Assembly (NCBI RefSeq): GCF_000317305.3
Contig: NC_023036.2
Coordinates: 1,736,001 to 1,800,000 of the forward strand
Length of the DNA stretch: 64,000 bases
Source of the DNA: Mycolicibacterium neoaurum VKM Ac-1815D
Lineage (GTDB): Bacteria; Actinomycetota; Actinomycetes; Mycobacteriales; Mycobacteriaceae
Direction of reading: 5' to 3'
How positions within the stretch are numbered: position 1 is the stretch's first letter; every line of letters starts with the position of its first letter. A program made the translations under genes and the position numbers. Positions 48,274-56,583 of this stretch are shown here, in pieces. The notes beneath the pieces were generated by a model. The model saw only the letters and a list, made by a program, of their open reading frames with translations, did not search any database and was not told where the DNA came from.

Positions 48274-48572
48274 GCGACACCCATGATGAGGAACGCTGGG
48301 TTCCCCCGATCGGCCCCGTCGATCCCGACCACCCGGAGTGTGCGGCGGTCATCGCCGAGGTGTGGACCCTGCTCGATGGCGAGTGCACGGTGGAGACCCG
48401 CGACAAGCTGCGCCAGCATCTGGAGGAGTGCCCCACCTGCCTGCGTCAGTACGGCATCGAGGAGCGGGTCAAGACGCTGATCGCCACCAAATGCAGCGGC
48501 GAGAAGGCTCCGGACAGTCTGCGCGCCAGGTTGCGCCTGGAAATCAGCCGCACCACCATCGTGCGGGGCTGA
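48270..48572 (+). CDS. rshA: redox-responsive anti-sigma factor RshA
   Basis: A 100-residue ZAS-family anti-sigma factor that holds SigH inactive until its thiols are oxidised or it is phosphorylated. The zinc motif HxxxCxxC is [16 protein letters not shown], with His, Cys and Cys intact. The GTG start overlaps the sigH TGA. A strong hairpin ends the unit 25 nt after the stop. Confidence 0.95.
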   Translation: MSDTHDEERWVPPIGPVDPDHPECAAVIAEVWTLLDGECTVETRDKLRQHLEECPTCLRQYGIEERVKTLIATKCSGEKAPDSLRARLRLEISRTTIVRG

Positions 48573-48596
48573 CAGCCCTCCAGAGGCGTCAAACAT

Positions 48597-48634
48597 AAAC
48601 CGCCCGGGCTCCTTACGAGGAGCTCGGGCGGTTT
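48597..48634. terminator. bidirectional terminator between rshA and bL37
   Basis: A 17-bp stem with one G-U pair (AAACCGCCCG at 48597 with CGGGCGGTTT ending 48634) and the extra-stable UACG tetraloop. It lies between convergent genes. Confidence 0.88.
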
Positions 48635-48679
48635 GCTTCCCAGCGTCGCGATAAGCGGCGGTACGCCTATGCGTCGGGG

Positions 48680-48754
48680 TTATGCGTTGGGACGACGGCC
48701 GTGGTTGGCCTTCGAGTGCTTGCGATCGCGCTTCTTGCGGCCACGCTTGGCCAT
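48680..48754 (-). CDS. 50S ribosomal protein bL37
   Basis: A 24-residue, very basic peptide that begins MAKRGRKKRDRKHSK and ends KANHGRRPNA. It matches the actinobacterial ribosomal protein bL37 seen in mycobacterial 50S structures, which binds 23S rRNA. The ATG is preceded by GGAGG with 7-nt spacing on the minus strand (48762-48766). It is far too short for standard ORF thresholds. It converges on rshA with the shared terminator between. Stop is TAA. Confidence 0.92.
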   Translation of the reverse strand: MAKRGRKKRDRKHSKANHGRRPNA

Positions 48755-48914
48755 GATGGAACCTCCGGGTCAGACGAATACTGACGACCATTGTCTCATG
48801 CCCGCGGGAGTGCTTTTGTCCACCTGGTGTTCGTGGGGGCCGCCGGGGTTGTGGTTCGATATAGGCCGGTGGGCCGAATGTTGCCGGCCGGAAGCGCAGA
48901 TGAGTGGGGTGAAG

Positions 48915-49130
48915 ATGGCCGAGGATGTTCGCGCCGAGATCGTGGCCAGTGTGCTGGAGGTCGTGGTGAACAAGGGCGACCAGATCGAAGCGGGCGACAC
49001 TCTCGTGCTGCTGGAGTCCATGAAGATGGAGATCCCGGTGCTTGCCGAGGTCGCGGGCACCATCACCGAGGTGAGCGTTGCCGTCGGCGATGTCATCCAG
49101 GCCGGCGACCTCATCGCGGTGATCAGCTAG
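48915..49130 (+). CDS. biotinylated protein TB7.3
   Basis: A 71-residue single-domain biotin carrier protein (lipoyl/biotinyl fold). The biotin lysine is in LLESMKMEIPVLAEV. Homology with TB7.3 (Rv3221c) fixes the start at ATG 48915 (MAEDVRAEIVAS); an ATG five codons earlier at 48900 is possible. It probably acts as a movable carboxyl carrier for an acyl-CoA carboxylase encoded elsewhere. It lies 20 nt before pdtaS. Confidence 0.93.
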   Translation: MAEDVRAEIVASVLEVVVNKGDQIEAGDTLVLLESMKMEIPVLAEVAGTITEVSVAVGDVIQAGDLIAVIS

Positions 49131-49150
49131 CCCCGAAGGCGACCCGGCTC

Positions 49151-50650
49151 ATGTCGACCCTCGGTGATCTGCTCGCCGAGCACACGGTCCTACCGGGTAA
49201 TGCCGTCGACCACCTGCACGCCGTGGTGGGCGAGTGGCAATTGTTGGCCGATCTGTCGTTCGCCGACTACTTGATGTGGGTGCGCAGCGACGATGACGTG
49301 CTGGTCTGTGTCGCCCAGGTGCGCCCCAACACCGCACCGACGGTCCTGCTCGCCGATGCGGTGGGAACCCTGTCCAATGCCACCGACATGCCGGTGGTGG
49401 GTGCGGCGTTCTCCTCGGGGGCGATCGGCAGGGAAAGTGATGTCGGGCGGTCGGAAACCGGGGACGGTCAGTGGCTGAACGTCGAGGCGGTGCCGGTGCG
49501 CCACGGCGACCGGGTGGTCGCGGTGTTGACGCATCAGACCGCTCTTGCCGATCGGCGCACGACCAGTCCGCTGGAACGGGCCTATCTGGACTGCGCGCGC
49601 GATCTCGTCCTGATGCTCAGCGAGGGCACCTTCCCCAATGTCGGTGACGCCGCGATGTCGCGGTCCAGCCCCCGCGTCGGTGACGGCTTCATCCGCCTGG
49701 ATGTCCACGGCGATGTGACCTTTGCCAGCCCCAATGCGCTCTCGGCGTATCACCGGATGGGCTTGAATGCCGAACTGGAGGGTCACAATCTGATCGGCGT
49801 GACCCGGCCGTTGATGTCGGATCCCTTCGAGGTCCAGGAACTTGCCAACCACGTGCGCATCTCGGTGGCCGGCGGGGCCAGCACCCGGATGGAACTGGAT
49901 GCCGGTGGCGCGGCCGTGCTGCTGCGCACCATCCCGCTGCTGGCCAGCGGGGAGCCCGCCGGCGCCGCCGTGCTCATCCGCGATGTCACCGAGATCAAGC
50001 GCCGTGACCGCGCGCTGCTGTCCAAGGATGCGACCATCCGCGAGATCCACCACCGGGTGAAGAACAACCTGCAGACCGTCGCGGCCCTGTTGCGATTGCA
50101 GGCGCGGCGGACCAACAACGCCGAGGGTCGCGAGGCGCTGATCGAATCGGTGCGTCGGGTGTCCTCGATCGCGCTGGTGCACGACGCACTCTCGATGTCG
50201 GTCGACGAGGAGGTCAACCTCGACGAGGTGGTCGACCGGATCGTCCCGATCATGAACGATGTCGCCTCGGTGGACACCCCGATCCGGATCACCCGCGAGG
50301 GCGACCTGGGCGTGCTGGATGCCGACCGGGCCACGGCGCTCATCATGGTGATCACCGAGCTGGTGCAGAACGCGCTCGAGCATGCTTTCGACGGTGATGT
50401 GTCCAAGGGGTCGGTGACCATTCGCGCCGAACGTTCGGCGCGGTGGCTCGATGTCGTGGTCCACGATGACGGCCGCGGCCTACCCGAGGGATTCAGCCTG
50501 GAGAAGTCCGATCGACTGGGTCTGCAGATCGTGCGCACGTTGGTCTCGGCCGAACTGGACGGTTCACTCGGCATGCACGATGTCGCCAGCGGTGGAACCG
50601 ATGTGGTCCTGCGGGTGCCCATCGGCAGGCACCGGCGGATGCCGATCTGA
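49151..50650 (+). CDS. pdtaS: sensor histidine kinase PdtaS
   Basis: A 499-residue cytosolic kinase of the HisKA_2 family that phosphorylates the RNA-binding antiterminator PdtaR. A GAF domain (about 1-145) and PAS domain (about 165-285: DGFIRLDVHGDVTFASPNAL) precede the phospho-acceptor helix IREIHHRVKNNLQTVAALLR (His near residue 300). The ATPase domain shows ITELVQNALEHAF, VHDDGRGLPEG and SDRLGLQIVRTLV. The length matches M. tuberculosis PdtaS. No membrane segment. Confidence 0.95.
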   Translation: MSTLGDLLAEHTVLPGNAVDHLHAVVGEWQLLADLSFADYLMWVRSDDDVLVCVAQVRPNTAPTVLLADAVGTLSNATDMPVVGAAFSSGAIGRESDVGRSETGDGQWLNVEAVPVRHGDRVVAVLTHQTALADRRTTSPLERAYLDCARDLVLMLSEGTFPNVGDAAMSRSSPRVGDGFIRLDVHGDVTFASPNALSAYHRMGLNAELEGHNLIGVTRPLMSDPFEVQELANHVRISVAGGASTRMELDAGGAAVLLRTIPLLASGEPAGAAVLIRDVTEIKRRDRALLSKDATIREIHHRVKNNLQTVAALLRLQARRTNNAEGREALIESVRRVSSIALVHDALSMSVDEEVNLDEVVDRIVPIMNDVASVDTPIRITREGDLGVLDADRATALIMVITELVQNALEHAFDGDVSKGSVTIRAERSARWLDVVVHDDGRGLPEGFSLEKSDRLGLQIVRTLVSAELDGSLGMHDVASGGTDVVLRVPIGRHRRMPI

Positions 50651-50711
50651 ACGCCGGCGACCCGCCGGAGTTGCAGCCTATTGTGATGAGGCACACAGCC
50701 TTTGGGTCTGA

Positions 50712-50753
50712 AACGACTGCGGCCCCGACAGTGTTGTCGGGGCCGCAGTCGTT
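50712..50753. terminator. 19-bp perfect hairpin between pdtaS and whiB1
   Basis: A 19-bp uninterrupted stem (50712-50730 with 50735-50753) and GTGT loop, between convergent pdtaS and whiB1. It is the longest perfect terminator stem in the window. Confidence 0.92.
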
Positions 50754-50764
50754 ATCGGTTCTGA

Positions 50765-51019
50765 CTAGACGCTGCTGCGGGCCTTCGTCCGCGCGTTGCG
50801 ACGCTTCAGTGCGCGACGCTCGTCCTCGCTCATCCCGCCCCAGACGCCGGCGTCCTGGCCGGACTCAAGCGCCCAGCTCAGGCACTCGGTGGTCACCGGG
50901 CAACGGTTGCAGACGAGCTTCGCATCAGCGATCTGGGCGAGGGCCGGGCCGCTGTTCCCCACGGGGAAGAACAGTTCCGGATCCTCGTCGCGACAGACCG
51001 CCTTGTGACGCCAATCCAT
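50765..51019 (-). CDS. whiB1: WhiB1 nitric-oxide-responsive Fe-S regulator
   Basis: An 84-residue essential WhiB protein. The [4Fe-4S] ligands are Cys in HKAVCRDEDPELFF, LVCNRCPVTTECLSWAL. The sigma-A contact and DNA-binding tail is GVWGGMSEDERRALKRRN plus ARTKARSSV. Nearly identical to M. tuberculosis WhiB1. AGGAG lies 9 nt before ATG 51019; an in-frame ATG at 51028 would be too close to that ribosome site. Confidence 0.97.
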   Translation of the reverse strand: MDWRHKAVCRDEDPELFFPVGNSGPALAQIADAKLVCNRCPVTTECLSWALESGQDAGVWGGMSEDERRALKRRNARTKARSSV

Positions 51020-51147
51020 AGCTTCCAACTCCTAGTCAGTTTTTCGCCTGTGCGCACAAAATCGCACTAGCTTTTTCTCGGCTGTTAACGGGTGCACATG
51101 AAATGTTTCTGCACTGTTGCATCCGATGCTTTCACAGGCTGAACAGA

Positions 51148-51185
51148 TGTCAATAGAACTGCGTTAACACGTGGGCAATGTCACT
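51148..51185 (-). promoter_or_regulatory. whiB1 promoter with CRP (Rv3676-type) site
   Basis: Reading the minus strand, AGTGACATTGCCCACG (51185-51170) closely resembles the known CRP site of the M. tuberculosis whiB1 promoter, recalled as AGTGAGATAGCCCACG. TTGACA (51153-51148) lies 16 nt downstream, so the site centre falls near -58.5, as reported there. The -10 is weak (AAGCAT). The rest of the 277-nt gap 51020-51296 is AT-richer leader with no gene. Confidence 0.65.
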
Positions 51186-51296
51186 GCGCTACCGGGTTAC
51201 CGGTCCACTCATCCGTTTGTACTACACTGGGCTCACTTGCGCTCTAAATATCTGCCGCTCACAGCAAACTAGCAGGTCACGGCGGTGTAGGCCGGA

Positions 51297-52241
51297 TCAC
51301 GGAGCAGGAGCGACGACCCCGATGGCGTTCGGTACCGAGGTAAAGATCATCGCCTGACGTAAACCGATGTAATCGCCGTCTATCTGACAGGCCACCGGTG
51401 TGTCACTGCTCACCCGCAGCCACGGCAGGTCGTCATCGCGGATGAGATGGCCGGCGGTGATATCGGGTGTCGACGACAACATCCGGCGCACCAGACCGAG
51501 ATTGCGCCAGATGCTCATGCTGGTGATCGCGAACACTCCCAGCCCGGTGTCGAAGGTGGTGTCCGGGTTCGTCCACACCGGGCGGGTGTTGGCGTAGGTC
51601 CACGGACTGGAGTTGGACACGAAAGCGAAATGCACCCCCGTCTGCGGCTCCCGGTCGGGCAGTTCCAGCGTCAGTAGTGGCTCCCGCCGCGCACTTGCCA
51701 ACATCTCCCGGATGGCAACCCTGATGTAGCGCGAGGCGGTCACCTTCCGCCCGCGGGCGCGCTGGGCCTCCACGGCCGCCACGACATCACCGTCGACCCC
51801 CATGCCCGCGGTGAACACGCCCCAGCGTTCCCCGCAGTCCATCAAACCGATACGGCGCCACGGCATGCCGCGACGACGCTCACCGAGCAGGTCGACCAGC
51901 TGATTGGTGGCCTCTATCGGGTCGGGGCTGATGCCGAGGGACCGTGCGAAGACGTTGGCCGAACCGCCGGGCACCACGCCCACGGCCGGGGTGTGTTCGC
52001 CTGTTCCGCCCGCCTGCAGGACGCCGTTGACCACTTCGTTCACCGTGCCGTCACCGCCGTGCACGATCAGCACATCGGTGCCGTCGCCGGCGGCGCGCGC
52101 ACCGATCTCCACGGCGTGACCGCGATGATCGGTGTGGATCACCGTCAGATCCACCCGGCTCTCCAATGCGTGGGCCAACAGATCACGACCCGCCGGAGTC
52201 GTCGAGGTCGCATTCGGGTTGACGATCAGCACGGCACGCAC
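51297..52241 (-). CDS. diacylglycerol/lipid kinase-family protein (Rv3218-like)
   Basis: A 314-residue DAGK_cat-domain protein expected to phosphorylate a lipid or other alcohol with ATP. The nucleotide motif is LIVHGGDGTVNEVVNG, preceded by AVLIVNPNATSTTPAG and followed by VGVVPGGSANVFARSLG, the three hallmark blocks. The C-terminal beta domain ends VACQIDGDYIGLRQA. GTG 52241 starts at the conserved strand and has TAGGCT 8 nt upstream. The open frame upstream is antisense and Arg-rich, so rejected. Confidence 0.88.
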   Translation of the reverse strand: MRAVLIVNPNATSTTPAGRDLLAHALESRVDLTVIHTDHRGHAVEIGARAAGDGTDVLIVHGGDGTVNEVVNGVLQAGGTGEHTPAVGVVPGGSANVFARSLGISPDPIEATNQLVDLLGERRRGMPWRRIGLMDCGERWGVFTAGMGVDGDVVAAVEAQRARGRKVTASRYIRVAIREMLASARREPLLTLELPDREPQTGVHFAFVSNSSPWTYANTRPVWTNPDTTFDTGLGVFAITSMSIWRNLGLVRRMLSSTPDITAGHLIRDDDLPWLRVSSDTPVACQIDGDYIGLRQAMIFTSVPNAIGVVAPAP

Positions 52242-52372
52242 GGGGTACCAGCCTAACCATGTGTCCGGGGCCCGGTGGCCACCCATGACAACAGTCCACG
52301 GCCGGTTCGGCTCGGCTGCATGACCGTTCGGTGAACGCCGCCGGCGATGATCGTGTTGGCGGGCACCGGAGT

Positions 52373-52867
52373 TCAGCCGGCAGCGGTGGGCAGCAGCGGT
52401 GGGCATATGCCGTTGGCATCGGCCGCCAGCTCGAAATGCCACGTCTCGTTGGCGTAGATCTGGCACAGCCCGAAGCGCGGTCCGTTGGCGATCATCCACT
52501 GCGCGGCATCGGGTCCACCGATGTCGACGGCTGTCCCGACGACGTGACGGGACTGCTCGGGCAGCTGGACGTACTGGCGGGCGGCCGCGAAGCTGCCGTA
52601 GGTGACGATGGCGTCCTCGAGGAGTTGGCGCTGGAATTGCGGACTGCGCCAGCCCGAGTTGACGGTGACGCTGATGCCCTGCGCCGCGGCCGCCGTGGTG
52701 GCGTTCTGCACGGCCGTGCGCAGCGCCGGCTCCAGGTTGCCTATCGCCGGATCGGCGGTGTCGAATGCGGTCAGCGGCCGGTCGGGCTGTTCGGCGGGAT
52801 CGGCGCGGACAACCGGTGCGAGGACAAGGGCAGTGGCCAGCAACCCCGCCATCAGCACAGCACGCAT
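52373..52867 (-). CDS. secreted M15-family D,D-peptidase
   Basis: A 164-residue exported zinc peptidase resembling VanY/D-Ala-D-Ala carboxypeptidase. The signal peptide (about 1-22) is RAVLMAGLLATALVLAP then VVRA. Zinc ligands are in SRHVVGTAVDIGG (His, Asp) and ETWHFELA (His), with the catalytic Glu before Trp-His. It probably trims stem peptides of peptidoglycan. The ATG start lies 9 nt after ychJ; TAGACT at -12 to -7 includes the ychJ stop. Confidence 0.9.
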   Translation of the reverse strand: MRAVLMAGLLATALVLAPVVRADPAEQPDRPLTAFDTADPAIGNLEPALRTAVQNATTAAAAQGISVTVNSGWRSPQFQRQLLEDAIVTYGSFAAARQYVQLPEQSRHVVGTAVDIGGPDAAQWMIANGPRFGLCQIYANETWHFELAADANGICPPLLPTAAG

Positions 52868-52873
52868 CGGCCT

Positions 52874-52879
52874 AGTCTA
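52874..52879 (-). promoter_or_regulatory. possible -10 box of the M15 peptidase gene
   Basis: TAGACT on the minus strand is at -12 to -7 of ATG 52867, but TAG is also the ychJ stop codon, so chance is possible. Confidence 0.3.
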
Positions 52880-53260
52880 GGAGATCTCACCGTCCAGATA
52901 GCGCCAGGTGCCGTCGCGGGCGCGGGTGAACCTGCTGCGTTCATGCAGGATATGGCGCCGGCCGTGCTGTTCGTACTGGGCGCGGAACTCCACGATGCCC
53001 GCGTCGTCGTCGGCTCCGCCGGCCTCGGTGTCCACGATCTGCAGTCGCCGCCAGGTGAGGGTGTCGTCGAGCTCGAGTTCACCGGGCCGGGTGCGCGGAT
53101 GCCACGACCACAGCAGGTAACCGGTGTGGCCGAGGGCGAAGGCGCTGAACCGCGAACGCATCAGTGCCAACGCGGTCACCGCGGGCGCGGCCCCGTCGTG
53201 CAGTGGGCCACAGCACCGCGCATAGGCGAGCGCCGATCCGCACGGGCAATCACCGGACAC
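52877..53260 (-). CDS. YchJ-family (UPF0225) protein
   Basis: A 127-residue protein with the N-terminal SEC-C-like zinc motif CPCGSALAYARCCGPLHDG (C-x-C...C-C) followed by the NTF2-like core VTALALMRSRFSAFALGH and VEFRAQYEQHGRRHILHE. The function is unknown. The GTG start overlaps the 3' end of the LysR gene by 11 nt, so it is the tail gene of that operon. Confidence 0.88.
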   Translation of the reverse strand: MSGDCPCGSALAYARCCGPLHDGAAPAVTALALMRSRFSAFALGHTGYLLWSWHPRTRPGELELDDTLTWRRLQIVDTEAGGADDDAGIVEFRAQYEQHGRRHILHERSRFTRARDGTWRYLDGEIS

Positions 53261-54161
53261 GGTCGGCGATCCGTTCGACCAGCGAATCGATCATGCCGGA
53301 ATCATCGGCCGGATCGGGTACCCAGGACAGCGCGATCTGGGCCGGGGCCCAGGTGCTTTCGTCGATCGGGATCAGTTCGAACTCCGGCGGAGAGAAGATC
53401 CGGCCGATCGCCGAGTTCGGCGCATAGGTCACCAGTGCCACCAGGTGCCGATTGAAGACCTGTGTTGCCATCTCCAGCTCGCCGCCGAGATCCTTTGTCG
53501 CGCGGACGATGCGGGTGACACCGCGGGTGGCCAGACCACGGGCCAGGCCGGCCAGGACCACCGGATTGGGTCTGGCGAAATCGATCACCACATCACGATC
53601 GCGAAGCTGCTCGATCCGCACCCTTTCCGAGCCTGCCAGCGGATCGTCGAAGCGCACGGCTATCGCACCGGGATAGGTTGCCACCACACGATGTCGAAGT
53701 CGCTTGTCGGCGGACGGCAGATGGATCAACCCGATGTCCAGATGCCCGGAGACCAGCTTCGCGGTGACCTCGGCGGCCGAACCGGGCAGACCGAACTCGG
53801 CAGGCACGGGCAGCTCGGCCACCGCCGTCTCGAGTCTGGCCAGGAAATCCGACGGCGCGTACGCCGTGGCGCCGACTCGAACAGTCCTGCCGGCCTTGGT
53901 GATTCGCGTGGCGATCACCTTCAGGTCCTCGACCCGGCGCAGGATCTCGCGAGCAGGTTCGAGCAGTTGCGCTCCCAGTGCAGTCAACTCCACCCGGTGA
54001 TACTGCCGTTCGAACAGCGGCCCGCCGAGCTCACGCTCGAGAAGTTTGATCTGCTTGCTCAGTGGGGGCGGGGTGATCATCAACCGATCGGCGGCGCGCT
54101 TGAAGTGCAACTCTTCGGCTACCGCGACGAAGTAGCGGAGCCTGGTGAAGTCGACTTGCAT
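53250..54161 (-). CDS. LysR-type transcriptional regulator
   Basis: A 303-residue regulator. The N-terminal winged helix-turn-helix is LRYFVAVAEELHFKRAADRL with PPPLSKQIKLLERELGG. The C-terminal effector domain (about 92-303) begins TVRVGATAYAPSDFL. ATG has GGAG 6 nt upstream. It lies 36 nt downstream of the double CoA-transferase on the same strand, so it may control that operon. Ligand is likely an acyl-CoA or aromatic acid, by context only. Confidence 0.92.
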   Translation of the reverse strand: MQVDFTRLRYFVAVAEELHFKRAADRLMITPPPLSKQIKLLERELGGPLFERQYHRVELTALGAQLLEPAREILRRVEDLKVIATRITKAGRTVRVGATAYAPSDFLARLETAVAELPVPAEFGLPGSAAEVTAKLVSGHLDIGLIHLPSADKRLRHRVVATYPGAIAVRFDDPLAGSERVRIEQLRDRDVVIDFARPNPVVLAGLARGLATRGVTRIVRATKDLGGELEMATQVFNRHLVALVTYAPNSAIGRIFSPPEFELIPIDESTWAPAQIALSWVPDPADDSGMIDSLVERIADRVR

Positions 54162-54197
54162 GCGGCACTCCGGGACGGCTGAAGGGGTCGCTCGATC

Positions 54198-56576
54198 CTA
54201 GACGCCGACACCGTCGATCTCGGCCGGTTGAATCGACTCCAGGACGCCGCTACGCAGGAGGTCGTCGATCTGCTCGTCATCGAGGCCGAGCAGGTCGGCC
54301 GCGATCTCACGGGTCTGCTCGCCGAGCAGCGGTGCCTGCCGCAGCGGCGGATCGGCGATCCGCTCGGAATGGATGATGACGTTCTCCATCACGAACGGTG
54401 TCGTCCACAGCGGGTGCAGCTCTTCGCGGAACGCGCGCCGGGCCACGTAGTAGTCCCAGTCGAGGAGCTCGGCGGCCCGCAGCGCCGCCCCGGCGGGCAC
54501 CCCGGCGCGCTGCAGCGTCGTCATCGCCTCGGTGGGGGAGCGTTCGGCGGTCCAGGCCCGCACGGCATCCTCGACGCGGGCCCGCTCGGCCACCCGGCCG
54601 GCCCGGGTGCCCAGTTTCGGGTCGGCCGCCAGATCGGCGCGCCCGATCGTCGCGCACAGTGCCCGCCAGTCGGCGTCGCCGCGCACGGTCACCGCGACCC
54701 ACTGATCGTCGCCGGCGGATTCGAACACGCCCCAGGGCGCATCCTGCTCGAACGCCGACGTGGCACCGGCCGACTGCTCGGCGATCTCGGCGGCCAGATG
54801 GCTGAGCATCACCTCCGACTGCGCGATGCTGACCGAACCGCCGGCACCGGTGCGTTCGCGGCGCAACAGCAGTGCCAACGCGGCCAGTACACCGATGCGG
54901 GCCGACACGTGGTCGGGGTAGACGGTCACGGTGTCGCAGAAGGCCTTGCGCTTGGCGGGCTTCTCCGGGTCCTCGGGGTAGACCCACAAGTCGGTGAAAC
55001 CCGCGGCGGCGCGGACCAGCGGTCCGTAGCCCATCCGGGTGGCCCACGGACCGGTCGGGCCGAACGCGGAACTGTCCACCACGACGATGCCGGGGTTCAC
55101 GGCCTTGAGGGTGTCGTGATCCATGCCCAGCGTGGCGGCCACCCCAGGCTTGAAGTTGGTGAGCACCAGATCGGCCTCGGCGGCCAACCGGTGTGCCAGG
55201 GCGCGCCCCTCGTCCGAGCGCAGGTCGATGCCGATGGAGCGCTTGTTGCGCTGCCCGGCGGCGTAGGTCTGCGACACCGAGGTCAGGTTGCCGCGCAGGC
55301 CGTCCGGGAATGCCGTGTTCTCGATCTTGACCACATCGGCTCCCAGGTCACCGAACAACCGTCCGGTGTCGCTGCCGACCACGATCACGCCGAGATCCAG
55401 TACCCGAAGGCCCTCCAGCGGAAGTCCCTCGTTGCGACGGGGCCGGCCGGCCAGGATGGGCGCCGACTCCGGGCGGTGCTGCGGGGCAACGGAATCGGTG
55501 AGCGTGCTGGCCCGGTGCCCGTCGATCTCGGCCACCCCGACCGGGACCGGGACCGTCAGGCCCGGCTCGAGCTCGACCTCGCGCAGGAAGCCGCGCTGTC
55601 GGATCTGATCGGTGCACAGTGCCTCGGGAAGGGTGAACACCGCGGCGGCGGGCACCCGGTACCGCTGGGCCGCCGATTCCAGTTCGGCCCGGGTCTTGTC
55701 CCGGAAGAACGTGGCGATCGCCGGCATCAGCGTCGGGGACATGAAGCGCTCCCGCAGCTTGTCGTACTTGGGGTCGGCGAACTCTGCGGGCCGGCCCAGC
55801 CACTCGAACATGCCGTGCCACTGGCGTTTTGCCAGCAGGCAGATCCGGATGTAGCCGTCCGCGCACTTGAGGATCGGGTAGCGCAACTGCTCGGCGACCC
55901 AGTTGCGCTCCTGCTTGCTGACGGCGACACCGGCCGAGGCGGTGCCCGCGCTGCCATAGGGCGGGTCGAGGGTCTGCATGGCTCCGTCGAGTACCGAGAA
56001 GTCGATGAGATCGCCTGCACCGGTGCGCAGTTTGTCCAGGTGGAGGCTGAGCACCAGCACCGCGGCCTGTGCCGCCGCCACGTGGTAGGGCAACTGCCGG
56101 GCCGGCGGCACCAGCGGGACCTGCCCCGGGATGCCGGACCGGGTCAGCTCGCTGCTCAGCGCGTGCAGCACCGGTGTGGTGGCCTGCCATTCGCGGAACT
56201 CGTTGTCCCGGCCGAAATCGCTGATGGACAGCACGACCAGCCCCGGATGTTCGACGCGGATCCGCCGAACATCCAGCCGTGCTTCGCTTTCCGAGCCGGG
56301 GCGGGTGCTCTCGACGAGAATGTCCGCGCCCGCGATCAGGTCCGGCCACTGCCGGGCATCGGCGTCGACACGGGGCAGGCCGCGCCGATTGATGGCGGTG
56401 TCGAGCATATCGTCGCCCGGTGCGCCGGAGTTGTCATTGACACCGGCGAGCCGCACCACCGTCACCTGCGCACCCAGATCGGCCAGCAGGCGGCCGACAG
56501 CGGTCATCGGGCCGGTGCTCAGATCCAGGATCCGCACGCCGGAAAGCGGTGGGTCGTAATCATTCGGGTTGTTCAT
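54198..56576 (-). CDS. double-domain family III CoA-transferase (CaiB/BaiF)
   Basis: A 792-residue fusion of two family III CoA-transferase units. Unit 1 (about 10-365) begins LSGVRILDLSTGPMTAVGRLLADL and has DLIDFSVLDGAMQ, whose Asp aligns with the catalytic aspartate of formyl-CoA transferase. Unit 2 (about 385-792) begins LEGLRVLDLGVIVVGSDTG; the matching segment SVSIAQSEVMLSHL appears to have Glu instead. CoA transfer to a carboxylic acid is inferred. It starts 7 nt after the acyl-CoA dehydrogenase stop. Confidence 0.9.
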   Translation of the reverse strand: MNNPNDYDPPLSGVRILDLSTGPMTAVGRLLADLGAQVTVVRLAGVNDNSGAPGDDMLDTAINRRGLPRVDADARQWPDLIAGADILVESTRPGSESEARLDVRRIRVEHPGLVVLSISDFGRDNEFREWQATTPVLHALSSELTRSGIPGQVPLVPPARQLPYHVAAAQAAVLVLSLHLDKLRTGAGDLIDFSVLDGAMQTLDPPYGSAGTASAGVAVSKQERNWVAEQLRYPILKCADGYIRICLLAKRQWHGMFEWLGRPAEFADPKYDKLRERFMSPTLMPAIATFFRDKTRAELESAAQRYRVPAAAVFTLPEALCTDQIRQRGFLREVELEPGLTVPVPVGVAEIDGHRASTLTDSVAPQHRPESAPILAGRPRRNEGLPLEGLRVLDLGVIVVGSDTGRLFGDLGADVVKIENTAFPDGLRGNLTSVSQTYAAGQRNKRSIGIDLRSDEGRALAHRLAAEADLVLTNFKPGVAATLGMDHDTLKAVNPGIVVVDSSAFGPTGPWATRMGYGPLVRAAAGFTDLWVYPEDPEKPAKRKAFCDTVTVYPDHVSARIGVLAALALLLRRERTGAGGSVSIAQSEVMLSHLAAEIAEQSAGATSAFEQDAPWGVFESAGDDQWVAVTVRGDADWRALCATIGRADLAADPKLGTRAGRVAERARVEDAVRAWTAERSPTEAMTTLQRAGVPAGAALRAAELLDWDYYVARRAFREELHPLWTTPFVMENVIIHSERIADPPLRQAPLLGEQTREIAADLLGLDDEQIDDLLRSGVLESIQPAEIDGVGV

Positions 56577-56583
56577 AGCTGCG

